A stretch of DNA of 64,000 bases from Haloplanus salinarum (lineage in GTDB: Archaea; Halobacteriota; Halobacteria; Halobacteriales; Haloferacaceae): assembly GCF_024498175.1 (NCBI RefSeq), contig NZ_CP101823.1, forward strand, positions 2,858,987 to 2,922,986, given 5' to 3'. A program made the translations under genes and the position numbers. The notes beneath the pieces were generated by a model, which searched no databases, had not been told where the DNA came from, and worked only from the letters and a program-made list of their open reading frames with translations. Of the stretch, positions 35,338 through 44,309 are shown piece by piece; position 1 is the stretch's first letter; every line of letters begins with the position of its first letter.

Positions 35338-36429
35338 TCACCCCTCGTCCTCGCGCTCGTGATACGGCGGCACGAACACGTCCGCCTCGACCATCTTCTC
35401 GATCTGTCGCTCGGTCACCTCCTCGGCGTAGGTGTCGTGATCGACGGGTTGGCGGTCCAGCCACAGGTTCTTCGGGTAGATCTCGCGGTCGTAGATGGGC
35501 TGGATCAGCTCGGTCCGCAGGTCCTTGATCCAGTTGGTCAGCGGCGAGGACGTGCGGTGTTCGCGGAGCCCTTCCACGTCGATCGGGGCGGCGCAGTACG
35601 AGGACCCGGCGCCGTAGGCGTGTTCGGCGAGGATCTGCCCGCGGTGGTCGACGATCATCGATCCGCCGCCGAAGGTGTCGACCGGCGTGTCGGCGTCCGG
35701 GGTGACGTAGTACGTCCCCAGGTTGGGGGCGACGACGTAGCAGGTGTTGTCGAGAGCGCGGGCGCGGTTCTGGATCTCCCAGCTGTCGTTCGCCACGAGG
35801 GGTTCGGGGCAGGCGATCCGGCAGATCACCTCGGCGCCGTTCATCGCGAGGCCGCGGACGTACTCGGGGTAGGCGCCCTCGATGGCCAGCGAGATGCCGA
35901 TGCGACCGATCTCGGTGTCGACGACGGGAAAGAGGTCGTCCAGGTCGTCGCCGTGGTGGTCGGTCCAGTCGTCCCACACGTCGTGGGGGGAGACCGATCG
36001 CTCGACGGGGAGCAGGGGCGTCACCTTCCGGTGGGTGTGGATCACGTCGCCGTCGGGGTCGATCACGAAGGCCGTGTTGTAGAATTTCCCGTCGTACTCG
36101 GGGGCCTTCTCCTTGGCCGAGGCGACGATGAAGGTCTCGAACTCCTTGGCGTACTCGCCGAGGGTCTCGGTTTCGGGGCCCGGGATGTCGATCGCGATCT
36201 CCTCCCGGTAGGTCGCGTGGTCCATGTCGAACACTTCGTCGGTGAACCCCTGGAGCGCGCCCTCGGGGAGGACGGCGAGCCGGACGGGGAGCTCGAGGCC
36301 GCTGAGCCACGTGGCCGCCGAGAGGGCCTCGTGCACGTGCTCCAGGTTCCGCTCGATGTCACTGCGTTCCTCGACCCCCCACACGGTCGGGGAGAGGCCG
36401 ACGGCGTTGTATTTCGGGATCTTCGACAT
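35338..36429 (-). CDS. Nitrilase-superfamily protein lacking the catalytic cysteine
   Basis: 363 residues. Nitrilase/amidase fold with Glu56 (VLPEGALQG) and Lys135 (THRKVTP) of the Glu-Lys-Cys triad in place. The usual G-x-x-I-C-x-E/D-x-x-x-P-E element reads GISLAIEGAYPE, so the nucleophile is Ala182 (codon GCC). Pfam carbon-nitrogen hydrolases without Cys cannot form the thioester. The fold is otherwise complete, including SWEIQNRARALDNTCY. It could bind or scaffold, or regulate a nitrogen metabolite. It lies between hemL and hemC, on the opposite strand. Confidence 0.85.
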   Translation of the reverse strand: MSKIPKYNAVGLSPTVWGVEERSDIERNLEHVHEALSAATWLSGLELPVRLAVLPEGALQGFTDEVFDMDHATYREEIAIDIPGPETETLGEYAKEFETFIVASAKEKAPEYDGKFYNTAFVIDPDGDVIHTHRKVTPLLPVERSVSPHDVWDDWTDHHGDDLDDLFPVVDTEIGRIGISLAIEGAYPEYVRGLAMNGAEVICRIACPEPLVANDSWEIQNRARALDNTCYVVAPNLGTYYVTPDADTPVDTFGGGSMIVDHRGQILAEHAYGAGSSYCAAPIDVEGLREHRTSSPLTNWIKDLRTELIQPIYDREIYPKNLWLDRQPVDHDTYAEEVTERQIEKMVEADVFVPPYHEREDEG

Positions 36430-36518
36430 GCGTCGGGGGGTCTCGGGTCCGACGGATATCGTTTGTGCCGTCGATCGGAACTGGTGGGCTTTTCACCCTC
36501 GGGAGCGACCGATCGGAC

Positions 36519-37604
36519 ATGAATACAGGCGGGACAATCCGGCTGGCGACACGCGGATCCGACCTCGCCCGCCGACAGACGGCGAACGTTCGCGACCGCC
36601 TCGACGGGCGACGCCGCAGCGTCGAGACGGTGGAGGTGTCGACCCGCGGCGACGAGATCAGGGACGAACTCATCCATCGCCTCGGGAAGACGGGGGCGTT
36701 CGTCCGCGCGCTCGACGAGCGGGTGCTCGACGGGGACGTCGACGCCGCGGTCCACTCGATGAAGGACATGCCCACGGAGTCGCCGCCGGAACTCGTGGTC
36801 GCCGGCGTGCCGGAGCGTGCCCCCGCGGGCGACGTGCTGGTGACGCCCGACGGGAGCGACCTCGACGACCTCCCGGCGGGCGCTGTCGTCGGCACTTCGT
36901 CGCTCCGGCGGGGCGCGCAACTGCGCCGCGAGCGGCCGGACCTCGACGTGGAACCGCTCCGGGGCAACGTCGACACCCGGGTGGAGAAACTGCTCGCGCC
37001 GACCCTCCAGCGCGAACACCAGCGGCGGCTGGACGCCGAGGACGAGGACGAGGGGGAGCATCCGGACGCGTTCGATCGCTCCGCCGAGGCGTGGTTCGAC
37101 GACCTCGCGGAACTGGAGCGGCGGGCGCTGGAACGGGCGGTCGATCGGGAGTACGACGCGATCGTCCTCGCGGAGGCGGGGCTGGAGCGAAGCGGGCTGC
37201 TGGGAACCGTCGGGACGGTCCGGCTGCCGAAACCGCAGTTCGTCCCCGCGCCGGGCCAGGGTGCCATCGCGGTGACGGCGCTGGCTGAGGGCGAGGCGAC
37301 GGCGACGATCCACGACCGGGTCGACGACCCGGTAACCCGCGTCGAGACGACCGTCGAGCGGACGGTCCTCGCGGAACTCGGCGGCGGCTGTATCGCCCCG
37401 ATCGGCGTCCACGCGGTCGTCCAGGGGGAGTACGTTCACGTGGCGGTGCAGGTGCTTTCCCTCGATGGCGAGGAGGCGATCGAGCGGACCGCCGACCTGC
37501 CGATCACGGACCACGCGGCGGCGGCGGCGTCGCTGGCCGCCGAGTTGCGCGAGGCGGGGGCGGCCGATCTGATCGACCGCGCCCGCGAGGAGGCAGAGGA
37601 GTGA
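36519..37604 (+). CDS. hemC: Hydroxymethylbilane synthase (porphobilinogen deaminase)
   Basis: 361 residues. IRLATRGSDLARRQTA at the N-terminus, AVHSMKDMPTE, GTSSLRRGAQLRRERP and the dipyrromethane-cofactor cysteine in ELGGGCIAPIGVHA near residue 290. It polymerises four porphobilinogens to hydroxymethylbilane. A charged, low-complexity insertion DAEDEDEGEHPDAFDR near 177-190 is haloarchaeal. Its stop overlaps the hemD GTG (GTGA), so they are coupled. Confidence 0.95.
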   Translation: MNTGGTIRLATRGSDLARRQTANVRDRLDGRRRSVETVEVSTRGDEIRDELIHRLGKTGAFVRALDERVLDGDVDAAVHSMKDMPTESPPELVVAGVPERAPAGDVLVTPDGSDLDDLPAGAVVGTSSLRRGAQLRRERPDLDVEPLRGNVDTRVEKLLAPTLQREHQRRLDAEDEDEGEHPDAFDRSAEAWFDDLAELERRALERAVDREYDAIVLAEAGLERSGLLGTVGTVRLPKPQFVPAPGQGAIAVTALAEGEATATIHDRVDDPVTRVETTVERTVLAELGGGCIAPIGVHAVVQGEYVHVAVQVLSLDGEEAIERTADLPITDHAAAAASLAAELREAGAADLIDRAREEAEE

Positions 37605-38350
37605 CCGGGGAGGAACCGAGCGGGCGGCCGCGCGTGGCGGTCTTCCGCCCGGACGACGACCGACTGGCCGCGGCCCGGTCGCTCCTCGCGGACCTCGGCG
37701 CCGAGGCGGTCCCCGACCCGATGCTCGCGGTCGAACCGACCGGCGAGCGGCCGCGGGAGGCCGACTACGTCGTGTTCACGAGCAAGACCGGCGCCGAACT
37801 CGCCGCGGACGCGGACTGGGAACCGGGGGCGGCGACGGTCGTCGCCATCGGGCCGAAGACCGCGGACGCGCTGGAGGCGGCGGGCTACGCGGTCGACCTG
37901 GTGCCAGACGCGTTCTCCTCGACCGGGCTGGTCGACCTACTCGCTCCCCGGGTCGGGGCGGCGACGGTGGAGGTGGCCCGGAGCGACCACGGCAGTCCCG
38001 TCCTGCTCGACGGCCTGCGCGACGCGGGCGCCGCGGTCCACGAGACGGTGCTCTACCGGCTGGTCCGCCCCGAGGGGGCGGGCGAGTCGGCGACCCTCGC
38101 CGCGGACGGCGCCCTCGACGCCGCCTGCTTCACCTCGTCGCTGACGGTCGAACACTTCCTCGACGCCGCCGCCGAGCGCGGGATCCGTGCGGACGCGGTC
38201 GGTGGCCTGAACGCCGCCGTCGTCGGCGTCATCGGGGAGCCCACGCGGGAGACCGCCGAGGGCGAGGGGATCGCGGTCGACGTGGTGCCCGCCGAGGCGA
38301 CCTTCGAGGCGCTGGCCCGCGAGACGGTCGCCCGCCTCGACTCACGCTGA
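37601..38350 (+). CDS. hemD: Uroporphyrinogen-III synthase
   Basis: 249 residues, GTG start overlapping the hemC stop. The family is poorly conserved, but the two-domain pattern is visible: RVAVFRPDDD, DYVVFTSKTGAELAAD, VVAIGPKTADALEAAGYAVDLVPDAFSSTGLVDLL, LYRLVRP and ACFTSSLTVEHFLDAAAERG, then GEPTRETAEGEGIAVDVVP. It closes the linear tetrapyrrole with ring-D inversion, giving the substrate of the methyltransferase at 58.9 kb. Confidence 0.9.
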   Translation: MTGEEPSGRPRVAVFRPDDDRLAAARSLLADLGAEAVPDPMLAVEPTGERPREADYVVFTSKTGAELAADADWEPGAATVVAIGPKTADALEAAGYAVDLVPDAFSSTGLVDLLAPRVGAATVEVARSDHGSPVLLDGLRDAGAAVHETVLYRLVRPEGAGESATLAADGALDAACFTSSLTVEHFLDAAAERGIRADAVGGLNAAVVGVIGEPTRETAEGEGIAVDVVPAEATFEALARETVARLDSR

Positions 38351-38353
38351 CGA

Positions 38354-38361
38354 GGGTTTAT
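38354..38361 (+). promoter_or_regulatory. TATA box of the RecJ-like gene
   Basis: gtttatca lies just after the hemD stop and about 27-34 nt before ATG 38388, the position for a leaderless transcript. It supports ATG 38388 over the upstream GTG 38367. Confidence 0.55.
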
Positions 38362-38387
38362 CACCGGTGGCGCACGAGTCGTCGACG

Positions 38388-39821
38388 ATGACGGGTCCCG
38401 TACCGGAACTCGCCGAGCGCGCGGCGGCGTGTGCCGACCGGCTCCGGACCGCGGACTCGGTGTTGCTCGCCTCCCACATCGACGCGGACGGCCTGACGAG
38501 CGCCGCCGTCGCCGCGACGGCGCTGGAGCGCGCGGGCGTTCCCTTCGAGACGGTCTTCGAGAAGCAACTCGACGAGGCGGCGGTCCGGCGGATGGCGGCG
38601 ACCGACCACGACACCGTCCTCTTCACCGACTTCGGGAGCGGCCAACTCGACGTGATCGCCGGCTTCGAGGGGCGGGGCGCGTTCGTCCCGGTGATCGCCG
38701 ACCACCACCAGCCGGCCGACGCGACGACGACCTACCATCTGAACCCCCTGCTCGTGGGGATCGACGGCGCGAGCGAACTGTCGGGGGCGGGGGCGGCGTA
38801 CGTCCTCGCACGCGCGCTCGAAGCCGACGGGGTCGACAACCGCGACCTCGCGGCACTGGCGGTCGTCGGCGCCGTCGGCGACATGCAGGGCGGAGTCGAC
38901 GGCCTGACCGGCGCCAACGGGGGAATCGTCGCCGAAGGGGTCGCGGCGGGCGTCCTCGGCGAGGGCACGGACCTGGCGATGTACGGCCGACAGACCCGCC
39001 CGCTCCCGAAACTGCTCCAGTACGCGAGCGACGTGCGGATCCCGGGGATCACGGGCGACGAGGCCGGCGCGGTCGAGTTCCTCGCGGGGCTGGACGCCGA
39101 CCTCCGGGGGGACGGCGAGTGGAAGCGGTGGGTCGACCTCACCGACGACGACCGGCGGACGGTCGCGAGCGCCCTGCTCAAGCGGGCGGTCGCGAGCGGC
39201 GTGCCCGCCGACCGCGTCGACGACCTGATCGGGACGACCTACACGCTCACCGCCGAGAGCGAGGGCACCGAACTGCGCGACGTGAGCGAGTTCTCGACGC
39301 TCCTGAACGCGACGGCGCGGTACGAGCGCGCGGACGTCGGGCTCGCGGTCTGTCTCGGCGACCGCGGGGCGGCCCTGGAGCGCGCCCGGACGCTCCTCCG
39401 GAACCACCGCCGGAACCTCTCGAACGGGCTGGAGCTGGTGAAATCGGAGGGGGTCACGGTCGAGGGAAACGTCCAGTGGTTCGACGCGGGCGGGCGGATC
39501 AGGGAGACCATCGTCGGCATCGTCGCCGGGATGGCCCTCGGGGCCGACGGGATCCGTCGCGACCTGCCGATCGTCGCCTTCGCGAGCGTCGAGCCGTCGG
39601 CGGAGGGTGAGGGGCTCGAGGAACGGAAGGTCTCGGCCCGCGGCTCACACGCGCTGGTCCGGGAGGGGCTCGACCTCTCGGCGGTCATGCGCGAGGCCGC
39701 GCGGTCCGTCGGGGGTGACGGCGGCGGCCACGACGTCGCCGCGGGGGCGACCATCCCCGCGGACGAGCGGGCGGCGTTCGTCGAGGCCGTCGACCGCCTC
39801 GTGGGCGAACAGCTCGGGTAG
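38388..39821 (+). CDS. RecJ-like single-stranded-DNA exonuclease, DHH family
   Basis: 477 residues. DHH motifs: ASHIDADGLTSAAVAA near residue 30, VLFTDFGSGQLDVI near 78, and PVIADHHQPADATT near 104 (the DHH triad). The C-terminal DHHA1-like part ends KVSARGSHALVREGLDLSAVM with the GGGDGGGHDVAAG glycine loop. Archaeal RecJ/GAN proteins are 5'-3' or 3'-5' single-strand exonucleases in repair and replication, sometimes in the CMG complex. Haloarchaea have several, and this one cannot be assigned to a numbered paralogue. Confidence 0.9.
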   Translation: MTGPVPELAERAAACADRLRTADSVLLASHIDADGLTSAAVAATALERAGVPFETVFEKQLDEAAVRRMAATDHDTVLFTDFGSGQLDVIAGFEGRGAFVPVIADHHQPADATTTYHLNPLLVGIDGASELSGAGAAYVLARALEADGVDNRDLAALAVVGAVGDMQGGVDGLTGANGGIVAEGVAAGVLGEGTDLAMYGRQTRPLPKLLQYASDVRIPGITGDEAGAVEFLAGLDADLRGDGEWKRWVDLTDDDRRTVASALLKRAVASGVPADRVDDLIGTTYTLTAESEGTELRDVSEFSTLLNATARYERADVGLAVCLGDRGAALERARTLLRNHRRNLSNGLELVKSEGVTVEGNVQWFDAGGRIRETIVGIVAGMALGADGIRRDLPIVAFASVEPSAEGEGLEERKVSARGSHALVREGLDLSAVMREAARSVGGDGGGHDVAAGATIPADERAAFVEAVDRLVGEQLG

Positions 39822-39870
39822 CGAACCGGTTCGGGTCAACCCTTTCCCGTGGCGTCGGGGTAGAACGGGT

Positions 39871-40806
39871 ATGAGCGAACGGGTGACGGCCGACCGGTCG
39901 CACGGGGACGGCGTGGTCGACTCGGTCGAGGCGTTGATCGGCGACACGCCGCTGGTCCGCCTCGACGGCTTCGCCGAGAACCTCCTCGGGAAGGTGGAGG
40001 CGGCCAACGCCTACTCGGTCAAGGATCGGATCGCCCGGGAGATGGTCGACGCGGCGGAGGAGTCGGGCGAGCTCCCGCCGGGCGGGACGATCGTGGAGGC
40101 CACGAGCGGGAACACCGGCATCGGCCTGGCGACGGTTGCGGCCGCCCGCGGCTACGACTGCGTCCTGACGATGCCGGCCTCGATGTCCGAGGAGCGCCGG
40201 GCGATGCTGTCGGCGCTCGGTGCGGACCTGGAGTCGACGCCCGCCGAGGAGGGGATGGGCGGCGCGAACCGGCGGGCCGCGGAACTGGCGACGGCGGACG
40301 ACGCCGTCCTCGCCCGGCAGTTCGAGAACGAGGCGAACCCGCGCGCCCACCGGCGGACGACGGGGCCGGAGATCGACCGCGCCACCGACGGCGACGTCGG
40401 TGCCGTCGTCGCGGGCGTCGGGACCGGCGGCACCATCACCGGCCTCGGCGAGTACTTCGGCGAGCGGGACCGCGACGTGACGACCGTCGCCGTCGAGCCC
40501 GCGTCGTCGCCGACGCTCTCGGAGACCTGCACCGACGGACACGACATCCAGGGGATCGGGCCGGGATTCGAACCGGACGTCCTACGGCCGGAACTGGTCG
40601 ACGAGGTCCGTGGGGTGACGGGTGACGAGGCACGGACGGCCGCGCGTCGCCTCGGCCGCGAGGCGGGACTGCTCGTCGGCATCTCCTCGGGGGCGGCACT
40701 CGCCGCCGCGACCGACTACGCGGCCGAACACCCCGGGGAGACGACGGTCGTGCTCCTCCCCGACACGGGCGAGCGGTACCTCTCGACGGACCTGTTCGAG
40801 GCGTGA
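39871..40806 (+). CDS. cysK: Cysteine synthase family PLP enzyme
   Basis: 311 residues. PLP lysine in NAYSVKDRIAREM, TSGNTGIGLATVA phosphate loop, GVGTGGTITGLGEYF, and GISSGAALAAATDYA near the end. It converts O-acetylserine (or a related activated serine) and sulfide to cysteine. No cysE is adjacent. ATG 39871 matches the family start. The next gene is 214 nt away with no shared operon sign. Confidence 0.92.
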   Translation: MSERVTADRSHGDGVVDSVEALIGDTPLVRLDGFAENLLGKVEAANAYSVKDRIAREMVDAAEESGELPPGGTIVEATSGNTGIGLATVAAARGYDCVLTMPASMSEERRAMLSALGADLESTPAEEGMGGANRRAAELATADDAVLARQFENEANPRAHRRTTGPEIDRATDGDVGAVVAGVGTGGTITGLGEYFGERDRDVTTVAVEPASSPTLSETCTDGHDIQGIGPGFEPDVLRPELVDEVRGVTGDEARTAARRLGREAGLLVGISSGAALAAATDYAAEHPGETTVVLLPDTGERYLSTDLFEA

Positions 40807-41020
40807 CCGCAGCGTCTCACGGCTGATAGCGGTCGTCGGTCGCGGGCGAGCGGTGCACGTCGGCGACTCCGCATTCCCGTGCCGAAATCCGCCGACTGCG
40901 CGCCCCGAAGTGTCAGACCAAAGGACAAAGGTAGAAACGTGTTCGCCCCGAATTGCGCATATCAGCGATGAAAACGGGGATCCCTGCTCCGCGGCCGGCA
41001 CGTGGGGTTCGGAGGCGGCC

Positions 41021-43012
41021 GTGAGCCCCGGTCGAGCGCGCGGACAGAGTTCCGTCGTGGGCGTCGTGCTGGTCGTGGCGCTCGTCGTCGTCGTGACGAC
41101 CAGCGTCCTGTTGATCGGCGGCAGCGCGCTGCGCGACGTGCAGGACCGGACGGAGGCCGGTCAGGCGGAACTGGCCATGTCGAACGTCGACGCCGAAGTG
41201 AGCGAGGTGGCCTTGGGGTACGCCGACGCGCGCCGGGTGTCGATCGGCGGGAACGGGCGGGCGACGCTGAACGAGTCGGCGGGGCGGATCACGGTCGAAC
41301 GGGTGGGCACGAACGGGACGCCCATCGTGAACACGACGCTGGGTGCGGTCGAGTACCGAGCGGGCGGGACGACCGTCGCCTACCAGGGCGGTGGCGTCTG
41401 GCGGTCCGAGGCGGGGCGCGCACGGATGATCTCGCCCCCGGAGTTCCACTACCGCTGGGGGGTCGGATCCGGGAACGATCCGACGCTGACCTTCCCTATC
41501 GTGGTGCTCCGGGGGTCGGGCTCCTCGGCCGAGGCGCTCCGGTTCGCGGACGGCCCGACGCGGGCGGCGTTCCCGAACGCCAGCGCGGGGCTGGAGAACC
41601 CGCTATCGTCGGGGACCGTCCGGATCACCATCTCCGGCGAGTACTACCGGGGGTGGGCCGACTACTTCGAGACGCGGACCGACGCGGACACGGTCAGAGT
41701 CGACGACGCCAACCGGTCGGTCGTGGCGGTGCTCAGCGTGCCGTCGCGGGGTCGCGAGGTCGGGGATTCGATCGCGGCCTCCTCGCCGACGGTCACCGTC
41801 CAGGGCGGCGCGACGGTCGACAGCTACAACTCCTCGCAGGGGAGCTACGCGGCGACGCGGGGGGAGAACGGGAGCGTCTACGTCGGCGAGGACCTCGTCA
41901 ACGCGGGGGGAGGGACCATCTACGGCGACATGCGCGTCGACGGCGACTTCGAGGCCGGCGGGGGAATCGAGGTGAAGGGCCGACTGATCGCCGACGGGGA
42001 CGCCGACCTGACGGGGGGCGGCGTCACCGTCGACGACGAAATCGTGGCCGACGGCGACCTCCGCCTCGGCGGCGGCGGGCGACTGGACAGCCCGGCGACC
42101 GTCAGCGGGCAGGTGGTCGAGACGGGCGGCGGCGTCACCGTCGCCGCGCCGGTCGTCGCCGGTGGGGATTATCTGAGCGGGTCCGGAACCATCGAATCCG
42201 GGGCCGACGTCCACGTGGGCGGCGATTTCTACCCGGCGAACGGGCAGAACATCGACGGCAACGTGACGGCCGCGGGCACGTTCGAGAACGGGCCGAGCGT
42301 CAGCCCGAACGTGAACGGGGTCGTCGTCGAGAACGGCCCGGCGCCGAACCTCGGGGCCGTCTCGGCGGCGCGCGATCTCCGGCCGCCGGATCTGCGGCCC
42401 GTCGACACCACCATCGACACGAAAGTCGACGCCGCGGCGACGACGAACGACAACGACGGGAGCGACGCCGGCCGGATCGAGGCGGGGAACTGCGGGAGCG
42501 GGTGTACGCTGACCAACGGGACGTACCACCTCGACTCCCTCGATCTGTCCGGCGGGAGCAGCCTCACCTTCGACACCACCGGCGGGCCGGTGTACGTCGC
42601 CGTCGACGGCGACGTGTCCACCTCGGGCGGGTCGCCGGTGGACGTGGTCGGCTCGAACGAGGTCCACGTCTACGCGACCGGCGACTACACGATCAAGACC
42701 GACTGGACGAGCGTCGGCGACCGCGGCGACCAGATCTGGCTCTACGGATCGAGCGCGTCGACCGTGACCGTCCAGGGCGGGGCGAACTTCTACGGCGTCG
42801 TCTACGCGCCGGGGAACCAGGACGTGACCGTCCGCGGCGGGGCCGCGGTGTACGGCGCCATCGTCGGCGCCGTGAGCGACGTGCAGGGCGGGACGGCCGT
42901 CCACTACGACACGGTGCTCGCGGACCAGCGACCCGTCCTCACGGGCGGGGGCGGCGCGCCGGTGACCTACCTGCACGTCACGGTCAACGAGATCCGAGTC
43001 GAGGACGGCTAA
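41021..43012 (+). CDS. Large pilin-like surface protein with beta-repeat region (DUF7289 type)
   Basis: 663 residues from GTG 41021. RGQSSVVGVVLVVALVVVVTTSVLLIGG at the start is an archaeal type IV pilin/archaellin-like class III signal plus helix. Residues about 265-430 are short Gly/Asp-rich beta-repeats (YGDMRVDGDFEAGGGIEVKG, GGVTVDDEIVADGDLRLGGGG), resembling polymer-forming or right-handed beta-helix surface modules. Two Cys (NCGSGC near 490) could pair. It is probably anchored outside the cell. The DUF7289 label is from memory. Confidence 0.65.
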   Translation: MSPGRARGQSSVVGVVLVVALVVVVTTSVLLIGGSALRDVQDRTEAGQAELAMSNVDAEVSEVALGYADARRVSIGGNGRATLNESAGRITVERVGTNGTPIVNTTLGAVEYRAGGTTVAYQGGGVWRSEAGRARMISPPEFHYRWGVGSGNDPTLTFPIVVLRGSGSSAEALRFADGPTRAAFPNASAGLENPLSSGTVRITISGEYYRGWADYFETRTDADTVRVDDANRSVVAVLSVPSRGREVGDSIAASSPTVTVQGGATVDSYNSSQGSYAATRGENGSVYVGEDLVNAGGGTIYGDMRVDGDFEAGGGIEVKGRLIADGDADLTGGGVTVDDEIVADGDLRLGGGGRLDSPATVSGQVVETGGGVTVAAPVVAGGDYLSGSGTIESGADVHVGGDFYPANGQNIDGNVTAAGTFENGPSVSPNVNGVVVENGPAPNLGAVSAARDLRPPDLRPVDTTIDTKVDAAATTNDNDGSDAGRIEAGNCGSGCTLTNGTYHLDSLDLSGGSSLTFDTTGGPVYVAVDGDVSTSGGSPVDVVGSNEVHVYATGDYTIKTDWTSVGDRGDQIWLYGSSASTVTVQGGANFYGVVYAPGNQDVTVRGGAAVYGAIVGAVSDVQGGTAVHYDTVLADQRPVLTGGGGAPVTYLHVTVNEIRVEDG

Positions 43013-43049
43013 CCGTCCGACTTTTGCCCGCGCCCCCGAAAGGTTGGCC

Positions 43050-43385
43050 ATGGCCGACTTCGACCCCGAGAAGTTCGAGGACAAGTACGCAAACTACTTC
43101 ACCGAACTCCAGCGGGCGTACAAGAACGCCTTCGAGACGATGAACGATCGGTTCGACTCCGAACTCATCCACGCCATCGACCAGCAGGTGCTCAACGAGT
43201 CCGAGCCGTTCTACGAGGACGGCGAGTTCCGGATCGAGCTCCCGGAGAACCCGACCGACCGCGTGACGGCCGTGGTCGTCGACGAGGAGAAGTTGGAGAC
43301 GACGCTGGAGCGGTACGTCGAGGAGATCAGGACCGAACTCCGGTCCGTGTTCGGCCTCGACGAACGTGACGAACCAAAGGCCTAA
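43050..43385 (+). CDS. DUF5783 family protein
   Basis: 111 residues starting MADFDPEKFEDKYANYFTELQRAYKNAFETMN in sense, ending EEIRTELRSVFGLDERDEPKA. Helical and acidic, a conserved haloarchaeal family (DUF5783 by memory), no known function. ATG 43050 is preferred to the TTG two codons upstream. The following gene starts 26 nt downstream and may be co-transcribed. Confidence 0.75.
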   Translation: MADFDPEKFEDKYANYFTELQRAYKNAFETMNDRFDSELIHAIDQQVLNESEPFYEDGEFRIELPENPTDRVTAVVVDEEKLETTLERYVEEIRTELRSVFGLDERDEPKA

Positions 43386-43410
43386 GCCCGTCGGTGTCCT
43401 TGGTTCGCGC

Positions 43411-43797
43411 ATGAGTACTGACGCTCAGGACGCCGACGGCGAGGACGACCTGCGGGAGCGCGTGACCAACTTCCTGCGGCGGAACTTCCCGCAGATCCAG
43501 ATGCACGGCGGGAGCGCCGCGATCCAGCACATCGACCTCGAGACGGGCGAGGTGAGCATCCAGCTGGGCGGCGCCTGTTCCGGCTGTGGCATCTCCCCGA
43601 TGACGATCCAGGCGATCAAGAGCCGGATGGTCAAGGAGATCCCCGAGATCACGAAGGTCCACGCCGACACCGGTATGGAGGGCATGGGCGGCGAGGGCGG
43701 TCACGGCGGCGGCGACGGCGGCATGGAACCCTCGTTCCCCGGCGAGACGACCGACGACGGCGAGTCGAGCGACGAAGGCCCGCAGGCTCCGTTCTAA
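43411..43797 (+). CDS. NifU C-terminal (NfuA-like) iron-sulfur carrier
   Basis: 128 residues. The Nfu fold with GGACSGCGISPMTIQAIK supplies the C-x2-C that holds a bridging [4Fe-4S] cluster between two subunits. The last 45 residues are a Gly/Met/Ser/Asp-rich tail (GMEGMGGEGGHGGGDGG). It delivers clusters to apo-proteins and complements the SufU scaffold at 15.3 kb. It could help the nitrite reductase and helicase clusters, which is inference. Confidence 0.9.
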   Translation: MSTDAQDADGEDDLRERVTNFLRRNFPQIQMHGGSAAIQHIDLETGEVSIQLGGACSGCGISPMTIQAIKSRMVKEIPEITKVHADTGMEGMGGEGGHGGGDGGMEPSFPGETTDDGESSDEGPQAPF

Positions 43798-43907
43798 CGC
43801 TCCGTTCGCCGCGGCGTTTTTCACCGATTCCGAGCGACCGCCGTATCCCGACCGGGGCCATCGGCGGACCGAGTAAGGTTTAATCGGCGGCGGTCCGTCT
43901 CGCGTCC

Positions 43908-44309
43908 ATGGACGTTCGTGAACTCGCCGTGAGCGCGGAGTACCGCGTCGCCGTCGAGGCGGGCGACGACTGGCGGGGAGCGATCGAAGCCGTCGCCGCC
44001 GACGAGGGCGTCGCGGCGGCGTGGTTCACCGGCGTCGGGACGGTCCGCGACGCCGACGTGTGGTATTACGACCCCGACGCCGAGGAGCATCGTGCGGTCC
44101 GGTTCGACGAGCCGCTGTCGGTCGCGGCCTGCACGGGCGGGGTGTCGACGGGCGAGGACGGGGAGCCGTCGGCCCGTCCCTACGCCGTCCTGACGCGGCC
44201 GACCGGACAGGCCGTCGGCGGCTATCTCAACGCCGCCGAGGCGGTCACGGGACGGCTGTACCTCCGAGCCTTCGAGACGGCGTTCGACGACGGGTGGACG
44301 GAGCCGTGA
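43908..44309 (+). CDS. PPC/DUF296 domain protein
   Basis: 133 residues with the plant-and-prokaryote-conserved fold: GDDWRGAIEAVAADEGVAAAWFTGVGTVRDADVWYYD and the GGYLNAAEAVTGRLYLRAFE beta end. Bacterial and archaeal members are often trimeric and metal- or ligand-binding; the function is unsettled. Its stop overlaps the polC GTG (GTGA at 44306-44309), so it is translationally coupled to the polymerase subunit. Confidence 0.82.
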   Translation: MDVRELAVSAEYRVAVEAGDDWRGAIEAVAADEGVAAAWFTGVGTVRDADVWYYDPDAEEHRAVRFDEPLSVAACTGGVSTGEDGEPSARPYAVLTRPTGQAVGGYLNAAEAVTGRLYLRAFETAFDDGWTEP

